In this document: in pieces, positions 8,705 to 15,722 of the stretch
How the letters are laid out: every line of letters starts with the position of its first letter
How positions within the stretch are numbered: the stretch's first letter is position 1
DNA from: RGIG5579 sp045541915
Lineage (GTDB): Bacteria; Bacillota; Clostridia; Oscillospirales; SIG627
Direction: 5' to 3'
DNA: 64,000 bases
Assembly (NCBI GenBank): GCA_045541915.1
Contig: JAZQJZ010000037.1
Span: 62,001 to 126,000, forward strand
Position numbers and translations under genes: made by a program
Notes under the pieces: model-generated
The model's input: only the letters and a program-made list of their open reading frames with translations
Told to the model about the DNA's origin: nothing
The model's database searches: none

Positions 8705-9382
8705 ATGTTCAAGGTTATGGTGGTGGAGGATGACGCCAATACGCGCCTTTTATTTTGCAAGATTTTAGAGCAAAACGGTTATTCTCCCATTGCCGCAAAG
8801 GATGGGGAGGATGCCCTGGAAAAAATGGATCACGAGCATGTGGATCTGATTGTGCTTGATGTGATGATGCCCCGGATGGACGGATTCGAATTTACCCGCA
8901 CCCTGCGCTTTGCCGACTGCAACATTCCCATTTTAATGATCACGGCAAAGGACGGCCGGATGGACAAACGGGAAGGTTTTTTGGTGGGGACAGATGATTA
9001 TATGACAAAGCCGGTGGATGAAGAGGAAATGCTCCTTCGGATCGCGGCCCTTTTGCGCAGAAGCCGCATCAATTCTTCTCACCGAATTGAGATCGGACAG
9101 ACGGTGTTGGATTATGATTCCCTTTCAGTGATCACACCCGAGGGAAGCACTTTCTTGCCTCAAAAGGAATTTTTGGTGCTTTTTAAGCTCCTTTCCTTCC
9201 AAAACAAAATCTTCACCCGGCGTCAGCTGATGGACGAGATCTGGAATCTGGATTCCGAAAGTGACGAGAGAACTGTGGATGTTCACATTCATCGCTTGCG
9301 GGATCGCTTTGAGAACAATCCGGATTTTCAGATCCAGACCATTCGCGGTCTGGGCTATAAGGCGGTGAAAAAGAATGGCTAG
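8705..9382 (+). CDS. OmpR-family response regulator
   Basis: A 225-aa DNA-binding transcription factor. The receiver domain has the acidic pocket VVEDD, phospho-acceptor Asp52 (LIVLDVMMP), Thr in MITAKD and Lys in MTKPV. A C-terminal winged helix (QKEFLVLFKLLS ... RTVDVHIHRLRDRF ... TIRGLGYKAV) follows. GGAGGAAAC precedes the ATG. The 3' end overlaps the sensor kinase gene by 8 bp, so they are cotranscribed. The regulon is unknown; the adjacent lysis cassette has separate promoters. Confidence 0.95.
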   Translation: MFKVMVVEDDANTRLLFCKILEQNGYSPIAAKDGEDALEKMDHEHVDLIVLDVMMPRMDGFEFTRTLRFADCNIPILMITAKDGRMDKREGFLVGTDDYMTKPVDEEEMLLRIAALLRRSRINSSHRIEIGQTVLDYDSLSVITPEGSTFLPQKEFLVLFKLLSFQNKIFTRRQLMDEIWNLDSESDERTVDVHIHRLRDRFENNPDFQIQTIRGLGYKAVKKNG

Positions 9383-10403
9383 ACCTTACCGGTTTCGAAA
9401 TCTGATCAGCCTGTTTGTGATCATGGTGATGTTCAGCTCCAGCTTTTTGACGGTGCTTTGCTTTATTCTGCTTCGGATATTCCGTCTGTTGCCCACTGCG
9501 TTTTTTGCCACTGTCTGGATGCCGGTGGTTTTGATGCTGGTGGTCAATGTGATCACGGCTTGTGTGCACTTTTTTCTGGTTCCAAAGCTGATTCGCCCCA
9601 TTGAATCTCTGATTGATGCCACAGGCAAAGTGGCAAAAGGGGATTTTTCCGTTCGGGTCTCCTCGGAGGATATGGTGGGAGAGGTGAAGGAATTGGTGGA
9701 TAGCTTTAATGCCATGACCGAGGAACTGGGGAGCACCGAGATCTTTCGAAGTGATTTTATTCGGGATTTTTCCCATGAATTTAAAACACCCATTGTCTCC
9801 ATGAAGGGCTTTGCCCGACAATTGAAAAATCCGCTTCTTTCCGAGGAAGAAAGACAGCAATATTGCGACATTATCATTTCCGAATCGGAGAGATTGAGCA
9901 ATATGAGCGCCGGGATCTTGCTGCTTTCAAAGTTTGAAAACCAGCAGATCATTTCCGACAAAAAGCCTTATCGGCTGGATGAACAGCTGCGAGACTGTAT
10001 TTTGTTGATGGAAAAAGAATGGGAAGGGAAGAATCTTGATCTGGATTTAAATCTGGACCCGGTGAGCATTGTGCAGAATTCAGATGTTTTGTACCACGTT
10101 TGGTCCAATCTTATCTCCAACGCGGTGAAATTTACTCCGGAAAACGGAACGGTAGCCATTCAGCTGACGGAAAATCAGGATGCGGTGATCGTCACCGTTC
10201 GGGATACCGGAATTGGTATGACCGAAGGGCAAATGAAGCACATTTTTGATAAGTGCTATCAGGCTGATCCGGCACATTCCGAAAAAGGAAATGGTCTTGG
10301 CCTTTGCATCGCAAAGCGGATCTGCACCCTTGCCGGGGCCAGTCTTTCGGTTCGATCCAAAATTGGGCAAGGATCGGTGTTTACTGTGATTTTGCCAAAA
10401 TAA
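9375..10403 (+). CDS. HAMP-domain sensor histidine kinase
   Basis: A 342-aa membrane kinase partner of the preceding regulator. Two transmembrane segments (about residues 12-34 and 45-69) are separated by a very short external loop, so it may sense the membrane or a partner protein rather than a large ligand. HAMP covers about 70-120. The H-box SHEFKTP holds phospho-acceptor His134; N box SNLISNAVKFT, G boxes DTGIGMT and KGNGLGLCI follow. It ends at the terminator at 10417-10460. Confidence 0.94.
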   Translation: MARPYRFRNLISLFVIMVMFSSSFLTVLCFILLRIFRLLPTAFFATVWMPVVLMLVVNVITACVHFFLVPKLIRPIESLIDATGKVAKGDFSVRVSSEDMVGEVKELVDSFNAMTEELGSTEIFRSDFIRDFSHEFKTPIVSMKGFARQLKNPLLSEEERQQYCDIIISESERLSNMSAGILLLSKFENQQIISDKKPYRLDEQLRDCILLMEKEWEGKNLDLDLNLDPVSIVQNSDVLYHVWSNLISNAVKFTPENGTVAIQLTENQDAVIVTVRDTGIGMTEGQMKHIFDKCYQADPAHSEKGNGLGLCIAKRICTLAGASLSVRSKIGQGSVFTVILPK

Positions 10404-10416
10404 ATAAAATGAAATA

Positions 10417-10460
10417 AAAAAAGAAAAAGCCTTTGCTGAATCAAGCAAGGGCTTTTTTTC
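10417..10460. terminator. Bidirectional intrinsic terminator
   Basis: AAAGCCTTTGCT / AGCAAGGGCTTTTTTT hairpin between the kinase and the convergent small HTH gene. Confidence 0.85.
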
Positions 10461-10476
10461 GCTCTTTTGAGTTCTT

Positions 10477-10683
10477 TCATTTTTTTGGAATTCGGTGAAC
10501 GCTGAACTTGGTTCTGGAAAACTTCCTTCCCCGGATGGTTTGATACACATTTCGGTAAACAGCATCACGGGAAATTTTCATGCAGGAGGAAAGCTGCGGC
10601 ACCGTGTCCCACACCCCAAGACACAATTCCATATCGGAAGACAGATCATATGCGGCATAGCATACGTGCTTTATTGGTATCAC
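10477..10683 (-). CDS. Small helix-turn-helix protein, candidate repressor of the lysis cassette
   Basis: A 68-aa basic protein. The segment TVPQLSSCMKISRDAVYRNV reads as a helix-turn-helix and the C-terminus is rich in Arg/Lys (RGRKFSRTK). Start is a GTG at 10683 with a weak upstream GAGAG; no better in-frame start exists. It is transcribed divergently from the holin/tail/amidase genes across a 210-bp gap holding three related palindromes, two of them in the -35/-10 spacers of the two opposing promoters. That arrangement suggests it represses itself and the cassette. Family not recognised with certainty. Confidence 0.6.
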   Translation of the reverse strand: MIPIKHVCYAAYDLSSDMELCLGVWDTVPQLSSCMKISRDAVYRNVYQTIRGRKFSRTKFSVHRIPKK

Positions 10684-10699
10684 CTCTCATTCTCTCTGA

Positions 10700-10793
10700 A
10701 GGTATTATAACACGAAAAATCGTAATCGTCAATAATTTTTTGCGAAAAATCGTGCGTAAAAATTGATGGTATCTCGAAATCTCGTGATAAAAT
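10700..10793. promoter_or_regulatory. Divergent promoters with three operator-like palindromes
   Basis: Leftward promoter: TTGACG (10727-10732), 17 bp, TATAAT (10704-10709); its spacer holds ACGAAAAATCGT (10712-10723). A second copy CGAAAAATCG lies at 10743-10752. Rightward promoter: TTGATG (10763-10768), 17 bp, GATAAA (10786-10791); its spacer holds the third, diverged copy CGAAATCTCG. The layout resembles a phage repressor switch; which protein binds is inferred. Confidence 0.65.
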
Positions 10794-10824
10794 AGCATCA
10801 GAAAGGAGGGGATGCCCTTGATTG

Positions 10825-10876
10825 TGTGAAAAAGTCTGTGGAAAAGTATGTGGAATGTGAAAAAGTGTGTGGAAAA
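10825..10876. repeat. Tandem DnaA-box-like repeats in the cassette leader
   Basis: TGTGAAAAA (10825, 10856) and TGTGGAAAA (10837, 10868) each match the reverse complement of the DnaA box consensus TTWTNCACA; a weaker copy TGTGGAATG begins at 10849. All point the same way, at 12-bp steps within each half. The 23-bp halves 10825-10847 and 10856-10878 differ at one base. Confidence 0.6.
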
Positions 10877-10893
10877 GTGAAAGGAGAAAAAAG

Positions 10894-11223
10894 ATGGAAT
10901 GGATTCGTGAAACGGTAATGGAGATTGTTTTGACGGGACTTGGCATTTTTCTGACTGCGTTGATGACAAAAATTGGCTCTGTGGTGGAGAAATATTGGAA
11001 AGCAAAATCCTCAGATGAAAGCATTCTTGCCATTGCCAGAACCTGCGTTGGCGCAGTGGAAATGATGTACCGGGAATGGGGCGGTGAAGAAAAATTGGAG
11101 CAAGCTATGACCTTTGCCGAGGATCTGCTTCGGGAAAAGGGAATTGATTTGCCCAAGGAGCGGATACGCCTGTTTTTGGAATCTGCTTTGGCGGAATGGA
11201 AGGGAGTGTTTTCTGACACATGA
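10894..11223 (+). CDS. Phage holin, LL-H-type
   Basis: A 109-aa protein. One N-terminal transmembrane segment (about residues 6-24, IVLTGLGIFLTALM) is followed by an amphipathic helical region with Trp, Ala and charged residues ending EKGIDLPKERIRLFLESALAEW. This layout matches LL-H-family phage holins, which permeabilise the membrane so the endolysin can reach the wall. Start ATG 10894 lies 7 bp after AAAGGAG; an upstream GTG lacks a site. The stop overlaps the next gene by ATGA. First gene of a five-gene phage-derived unit. Confidence 0.75.
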   Translation: MEWIRETVMEIVLTGLGIFLTALMTKIGSVVEKYWKAKSSDESILAIARTCVGAVEMMYREWGGEEKLEQAMTFAEDLLREKGIDLPKERIRLFLESALAEWKGVFSDT

Positions 11224-11627
11224 TGGATCTTGCAAAAAATCTGGCGGTGATCCTGGGTCTTGTGGTTTCCTTGGGAACGGTATTCACCGTCACCCTTCCG
11301 GGATTACGAAATAAAATAAAAGCAAAATGGAAAGAAGGGGATGATCTTCGGACAGAAATTGGATATTTGCGCGGTCTTCTGGAGGAACACGTAAAAAAAG
11401 ATCATTCCAAGGAAGAGGAAGCTTGTTTGCAAAAGGAAGTGGATATTTGTGTTCTGCGGGATCTGATCACCACCCTGTATTACAAATACTCCCACGAAAA
11501 AAAAATTCCCGTTTATGCTATGGAGGACATTACGGCACTTTATCAGCTCTATCAAAAAAGGGGCGGCAATTCTTATGTACAAGTGCTTATGCGTCAGATC
11601 ATAGAAGAATGGGAAGTGATGCATTGA
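11220..11627 (+). CDS. Phage-type membrane-anchored small protein
   Basis: A 135-aa protein with one N-terminal transmembrane helix (about residues 6-26) followed by a soluble, charged, probably coiled-coil region (LRTEIGYLRGLLEEHVKKDHSKEEEACL) and a helical C-terminus. It overlaps the holin gene by four bases, so it is translationally coupled and may be a second holin or holin-associated protein. No named family is recognised. Cassette position supports a phage origin. Confidence 0.55.
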   Translation: MMDLAKNLAVILGLVVSLGTVFTVTLPGLRNKIKAKWKEGDDLRTEIGYLRGLLEEHVKKDHSKEEEACLQKEVDICVLRDLITTLYYKYSHEKKIPVYAMEDITALYQLYQKRGGNSYVQVLMRQIIEEWEVMH

Positions 11628-11643
11628 AGAAAGGATGAAAACT

Positions 11644-13434
11644 ATGAGAAATATCAGCGTTGATCTCACGCAAGACAGCCCGACTCCTCAATACCTGTTT
11701 GTGGGATATGAGGGGGAACACAATGCCACACGTCTGAAGGTGGTATTGCCGGAACGGATGCGCCTTTCCGGAGAAGTACAGTACCGCTTTTTGTTTGAGA
11801 CGGCAAGGGGGGAAGCGGTTTTTTCCGCAGCCCTGACACCGGAAGAGGATGGCAGCCTTTCGGTTTTATTGGCACAGGCCCTTATGGTGCCGCCGGTGTT
11901 AAAGGCTTATGTGGGTTGTTATGGCACCGAAAACGGCGAAACCGTACTGGTGGCCAAAACACCCCAAATGCTCCTTGGGGTGCAAAAGAGCATTCCGGAA
12001 ACACAGGAAGAGGTGAATGTAAATGGCGCTTGTGTTCCGGGGCTTAAGATCGAGGATCGCCTTTTAAAGGACAGTGAAAATCCGGTGGAAAGCCGCGCCA
12101 TTTATCAGGAATTGGAGAAAAAGATCGGCAAAGGAGATGTGGCGGGAAGCGTTCACGCTCCCACTCTGGCATCCGCTTCTTCACCGGTTTCGGAAAGGGC
12201 GGTTTCCTATGCATTGGAAAATAAGGTCTCTTGGAGCGATGTGGTCTTTGATCTGGACTCTTCTTTGCCCAGTGCCCTGAAGGTTCCCAGCGAAACTGCC
12301 ACGGTGTCAGCACTGGAAAAGAAGGTGGGATGGGAGAATACTGTCTCTTCCGTTTCCAGTACCACCGCCTCGAATGACAAAATCCCCACCGAAAAGGCAG
12401 TTTCCCATGCCTTGAAAGAAAAGTTGAGCTGGGACAATGTGTCCACAGACATTTCCGCTTCTGCTTTTTCCGATGAAAAGGTTCCCTCGGAAAAAGCGGT
12501 GAGCGTTGCTCTTTCCAGAAAATTCGACGCGGACGATCTTTTGGTGTATATGCCCTCGGACTCGTTGACCGACACCTCCGATCCCTTGGAGCAAATGAAA
12601 AAAGCAGTTTCCGCCTATGGCCTGGGGAGACATTTTTCCCAATATGTGCAAAAGGGGAATGTGGAATCTTCTTTTTCTGCCACAAGCAAAAATCCGGTTC
12701 AGAACAAGGTGGTTTCCGCAAATGTAGCAAATGCCTTGAAAGGCACGGCAAGCGGTACTTTTGTTCACCTTGACGACATTTCACCTTTAGAACACGAAAT
12801 GAAGGTAACCCTTTCCGGGGAAGAAGAATCTCTTGCCAATGCCACGCTGAAGAGGTGCGGCAAAAACCTATTTGATCCCCAGTCTCTTGTGGATTGCGGC
12901 GGTGTGATACAGGAGGATGGAGCCATTTATTTTGCAAGGGCCAATTCCATTTCGCAAACGACGGTTTTTCAAGGGGACTTTGGAACCAAGCGGCTTACTT
13001 TTTCATATAAAGTGAAGACTGCCGCTGCCGGCGGTTCGTCCGGCGCCCGCTTTTTTATTTATTACAAGGACGGTACCTATGAATATGTGGGCAATGTATC
13101 CGGTTTAGATTATCAGGAAATCGTGGTGACCACTAGAATCGGCTATCAATTTGATCGAATCGTTGGGGATTATGGCTCGGCCTTAAATTCCACCTGGATC
13201 AAGGATATACAAATAGAGGTAGGCACAACCAAAACTGACTATGAAGCTTATTTCTGCACCGAATACGAACTAAATGCCGACGGAACTGTGGATGGCGTGA
13301 AAAGCCTTTATCCGGTGACTGTACTGTCAACCGATTCCACCGGTGTAAATGTGAAAGCAGAGTACAACAAAGATACAAACAAGGTGATGGAAAACCTTGT
13401 CAATGCCATTATTTCATTAGGAGGAAATGTATAA
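11644..13434 (+). CDS. Phage tail fibre / minor structural protein with internal repeats
   Basis: A 596-aa protein without signal peptide. The N-terminal ~130 residues resemble the BppU-type baseplate/upper fibre domain. A central block (about 12115-12535) has four imperfect ~34-residue repeats with the pattern KVxWxxV...VPSEKAVSxALE, typical of trimeric fibres. The C-terminal part KNLFDP...IQIEVGTTKTDYEAY matches a domain common in phage minor structural proteins. ATG 11644 is chosen because AAAGG lies 9 bp upstream; the ATG at 11635 abuts it. The stop overlaps the next start. Confidence 0.75.
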   Translation: MRNISVDLTQDSPTPQYLFVGYEGEHNATRLKVVLPERMRLSGEVQYRFLFETARGEAVFSAALTPEEDGSLSVLLAQALMVPPVLKAYVGCYGTENGETVLVAKTPQMLLGVQKSIPETQEEVNVNGACVPGLKIEDRLLKDSENPVESRAIYQELEKKIGKGDVAGSVHAPTLASASSPVSERAVSYALENKVSWSDVVFDLDSSLPSALKVPSETATVSALEKKVGWENTVSSVSSTTASNDKIPTEKAVSHALKEKLSWDNVSTDISASAFSDEKVPSEKAVSVALSRKFDADDLLVYMPSDSLTDTSDPLEQMKKAVSAYGLGRHFSQYVQKGNVESSFSATSKNPVQNKVVSANVANALKGTASGTFVHLDDISPLEHEMKVTLSGEEESLANATLKRCGKNLFDPQSLVDCGGVIQEDGAIYFARANSISQTTVFQGDFGTKRLTFSYKVKTAAAGGSSGARFFIYYKDGTYEYVGNVSGLDYQEIVVTTRIGYQFDRIVGDYGSALNSTWIKDIQIEVGTTKTDYEAYFCTEYELNADGTVDGVKSLYPVTVLSTDSTGVNVKAEYNKDTNKVMENLVNAIISLGGNV

Positions 13435-13634
13435 TGTTTTGTTTGAAAGACTTTATCAAAACAGGATTGTTGAAGGCGGTAGGATTTCTGGAGGATTATC
13501 AAATCATCTTGAATGCTGCCGGTTGGTATGAAAAAGGTGTGCTGGAGGAGAGCGATCTTGCAGAAATCCAGCTTGCCGTCGAGGAATATAATTTGGAAAA
13601 ATACGGAAATCATTCAACGGCGGAGGCTGTATGA
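13434..13634 (+). CDS. Small phage protein, XkdX-like
   Basis: A 66-aa protein coupled on both sides: its ATG uses the last base of the fibre-gene stop (TAATG) and its 3' end overlaps the amidase start. The middle, AGWYEKGVLEESDLAEIQLAVEEYNLEKYG, resembles XkdX-type small proteins that usually sit between tail-fibre and holin/lysin genes in Firmicute phages. Function is unknown. A GGAGG lies 8 bp before the start. Confidence 0.6.
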   Translation: MFCLKDFIKTGLLKAVGFLEDYQIILNAAGWYEKGVLEESDLAEIQLAVEEYNLEKYGNHSTAEAV

Positions 13635-14872
13635 TCGGCTCTTCTCTGGTAAAAGCAGTTTATTTGGCGCATCAGGGGAATTATACCGCCGGAAGAAAAG
13701 GCAAAATTGAAAAAGTGACCCTTCACCATATGGCAGCCCGCTGGACGGCAAAGCGTTGCGGCGAACTGTTTCAAACACCGGGAAGGAAAGGCTCTTCCCA
13801 TTACGGCATTGGCTATGAAGGGGAAATCGCCCAGTATGTCAGCGAAGGGGACACCGCATGGTCCGATTCCAACTGGGAGTCCAATCTTAGCTCCGTTTCC
13901 ATCGAATGTGCCAATGAAACAATGGGAGAACCCTGGCCTGTGTCAGATTCTACCTTGGAGAGCCTTGCTTTGCTGCTTGCGGACATCTCTCTTCGCAATC
14001 ATTTAGGCCCTTACAAAAAAGGAGAAAATTTGACTTGGCATCAGATGTACAGTGCCACCGCTTGCCCCGGCGCCTTCCTTCTTTCCAAAATGGATGAGAT
14101 TGCCGAAAGGGCCAACAAACTCATCGCGAACGGTATGCCTGCTGCGGAAAAAAAGCGGGAGGTAACGGTATCCTACCAGGTCTTTACCGATCAATGGCTG
14201 GGAAATATCTATCGGCATGATCCAAAGGATCCGATCTTTGGATATGCCGGGATTTTCGGTCAGGGGATCAGCGGACTTTTTGTCAATGCAGACGTGGGAA
14301 ATGTCTTCTATCAGGCCCACATCAAAGGGGGACAGTGGCTTCCTGAGGTAAAAAATCGAGAGGATTTTGCCGGCATCCTGGGCAGAGAAATGGACGGCGT
14401 AATGATCCGGGGCGACAACATCGGGATCTCCTATCAAGTGCACACCAAGGAAGACGGCTGGCTGGGTGTGATCCGCGGTTATGATAAATCCGATCCTCAA
14501 AACGGCTATGCCGGTATCTTGGGACATACCATTGACGGCATTATGATCTGGGCCGATCCGATCCTGGCAGAGGAAACAGCAGAAAAAAATCTTTCGCAGG
14601 AAGAGGTCCCCCCCTTGCCCGAGGAAGAAAAAGTGAAAGAGTCCGAGGAAGCAGAGCCGGAGGAAGCAGAGCCGGAGGAAGCAGAGCCGGAGGAAGCAGA
14701 GCCGGAGGGAGCAGAGCCGGAGGAAGCAGAGCCGGAGGAAGCAGAGCCGGAGGAAGCAGAGCCGGAGGAAGCAGAGCCGGAGGAAAAGAAATCAAAAAAG
14801 CAACGAATTCTGGAAATTCTGAAGAATCTTTTTCATTTGATCAAGACATTTTTTGATTTTTTAAAGCCCTAA
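13631..14872 (+). CDS. N-acetylmuramoyl-L-alanine amidase (phage endolysin) with wall-binding repeats
   Basis: A 413-aa zinc amidase cleaving the MurNAc-L-Ala bond of peptidoglycan. The Amidase_2/PGRP domain (about 5-160) carries candidate zinc ligands His33 (LHHMA), His137 (TWHQMY) and Cys145 (TACPG). Two or three ~45-residue Trp/Gly modules follow (SYQVFTDQWLG, SYQVHTKEDGWLG, each ending in a DG(I/V)MI-type strand), resembling clostridial ChW repeats. Nine AEPEE repeats and a basic hydrophobic C-terminal helix end it. No signal peptide, so export would depend on the holin. Terminator at 14880. Confidence 0.87.
   Translation: MIGSSLVKAVYLAHQGNYTAGRKGKIEKVTLHHMAARWTAKRCGELFQTPGRKGSSHYGIGYEGEIAQYVSEGDTAWSDSNWESNLSSVSIECANETMGEPWPVSDSTLESLALLLADISLRNHLGPYKKGENLTWHQMYSATACPGAFLLSKMDEIAERANKLIANGMPAAEKKREVTVSYQVFTDQWLGNIYRHDPKDPIFGYAGIFGQGISGLFVNADVGNVFYQAHIKGGQWLPEVKNREDFAGILGREMDGVMIRGDNIGISYQVHTKEDGWLGVIRGYDKSDPQNGYAGILGHTIDGIMIWADPILAEETAEKNLSQEEVPPLPEEEKVKESEEAEPEEAEPEEAEPEEAEPEGAEPEEAEPEEAEPEEAEPEEAEPEEKKSKKQRILEILKNLFHLIKTFFDFLKP
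14651..14785 (+). repeat. Nine 15-bp tandem repeats encoding AEPEE
   Basis: Nine near-identical in-frame units GCAGAGCCGGAGGAA; unit 4 has GGA for the last codon. Units are multiples of three, so copy number can change without frameshift. Confidence 0.97.
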
Positions 14873-14879
14873 AAAACAA

Positions 14880-14912
14880 AAAAGACCTTGTTTTTACACA
14901 AGGTCTTTTTTT
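14880..14912 (+). terminator. Intrinsic terminator of the lysis cassette
   Basis: AAAGACCTTG / CAAGGTCTTTTTTT hairpin after the amidase stop. Confidence 0.9.
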
Positions 14913-15082
14913 ATGTGTATAGGTTACAAAAAAGGTATTTTTGGTCGTTTTGCGTATGACTTCGAACTTTCAATAAAATTCAAAATCGTCTGCGAAGCGG
15001 ATGCCTTCGACACCTATTCACGATTCACTTTTAGCAGTTACCTAATCGACAAGTTTTGAGAGAAGAGTGAATCGTGAAAAAG
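14913..15082. repeat. Non-coding stretch with long inverted repeat
   Basis: No credible gene. TTCACGATTCACT (15017-15029) and AGTGAATCGTGAA (15066-15078) form a perfect 13-bp inverted repeat with a 36-bp loop; ATCGACAAG occurs in the loop and again in the neighbouring terminator. It could be an old phage junction or a small palindromic element; no integrase or duplicated tRNA end supports an att site. Confidence 0.5.
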
Positions 15083-15119
15083 TAAAATCGACAAGCTTCT
15101 GTCGAAACTTGTCGATTTT
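15083..15119 (-). terminator. Terminator downstream of tRNA-Ala
   Basis: On the minus strand AAATCGACAAG / CTTGTCGATTT hairpin followed by T-rich sequence, directly after the tRNA CCA. Confidence 0.8.
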
Positions 15120-15195
15120 TGGTGGAGCATAGGGGACTTGAACCCCTGACCCCAACACTGCCAGTGTTGTGCGCTCCCAACTGCGCTAATGCCCC
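15120..15195 (-). tRNA. tRNA-Ala (anticodon GGC)
   Basis: A 76-nt tRNA on the minus strand with encoded CCA. Acceptor GGGGCAT pairs with ATGCTCC, D loop AGTTGGGA, anticodon stem CAACA/TGTTG with loop CTGGCAG (GGC, reads GCC), T loop TTCAAGT. Confidence 0.96.
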
Positions 15196-15213
15196 ATTGC
15201 GATCACGAGTGGT

Positions 15214-15242
15214 ATTGTAACACAGCAAAAGAAAAATAGCAA
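15214..15242 (-). promoter_or_regulatory. Promoter of tRNA-Ala
   Basis: Minus-strand TTGCTA, 17 bp, TACAAT, about 18 bp before the tRNA 5' end. Confidence 0.7.
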
Positions 15243-15437
15243 GACTTTTTTTCAAATTTTCTAATTTTCTTCTGCAACAAAAAGGGAAAAAGAAGGGGAA
15301 ACGTAAAAAGATATCTTCCAAAAAAATGTCACGTTCTGTAGAAGTCGGCATAGAATGGATCGTGAGGAACCGGATTTTCGAGAAAAAACGGGCTTTGATC
15401 AGCCGGTGGATCTTGTCGCCAAATTTCGGCGAAATCC

Positions 15438-15466
15438 TTGACAAAAAGGCGAATTTATGGTATCCT
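15438..15466 (+). promoter_or_regulatory. Sigma-A promoter of the lysine operon
   Basis: TTGACA (15438-15443), 17-bp spacer, TATCCT (15461-15466), placing the transcript start just before the lysine aptamer. The 240 bp to its left (15196-15437) hold the tRNA promoter and nothing else I can support. Confidence 0.85.
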
Positions 15467-15471
15467 CAGTA

Positions 15472-15640
15472 TTCGATAGAGGCGCACTGCATCAAGAGTA
15501 CTCGAACCCGAAAAAGGCTTGCCGGAGCCGGGGCGAGAAAAGGGGTGGGTGCCGAAGCAGACTTTTGCGGCAAAAAAGTCCGTCTGGCAGCTTGGAGAAT
15601 ATCCCTGTTGTTGTCGCAGAAATGCGGAGAGCTATCCGAC
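15472..15640 (+). promoter_or_regulatory. Lysine riboswitch (L box)
   Basis: The leader has the conserved L-box blocks in order: GATAGAGGCGC, AAGAGTA, AAAAGGGG, GTGCCGAAG, CTGGCAGC and the closing GAGAGCTATC that pairs back to the first block. It is followed by mutually exclusive antiterminator and terminator stems and by dapA, so lysine binding should stop transcription of dapA-lysC-lysA. Confidence 0.93.
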
Positions 15641-15706
15641 TTCCCAAAGGGGTCTATATGTTTTTTGGTGATAAGTCGGTGGCTGCTTGCAGCTACCGAT
15701 TTTTTT
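15636..15706 (+). terminator. Riboswitch expression platform: antiterminator and terminator
   Basis: CGGTGGCTGC (15677-15686) pairs with GCAGCTACCG (15689-15698), followed by a T-run. CCGACTT (15636-15642), next to the aptamer closing strand, can instead pair with AAGTCGG (15673-15679) and break the terminator. Confidence 0.85.
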
Positions 15707-15722
15707 CAAGAAAGGAACGATT

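Noticed and set aside
10825..10878. CRISPR-like array
   Set aside because: Repeats are 9-23 bp without 30-bp-class spacers or cas genes.
15017..15195. Phage attachment site in tRNA-Ala
   Set aside because: No integrase and no duplicated tRNA 3' end at the other cassette edge; only the location is suggestive.
15326..15470. Small gene between tRNA-Ala and the lysine riboswitch
   Set aside because: The open frame runs through the lysine promoter and aptamer, has no ribosome-binding site and no family resemblance.
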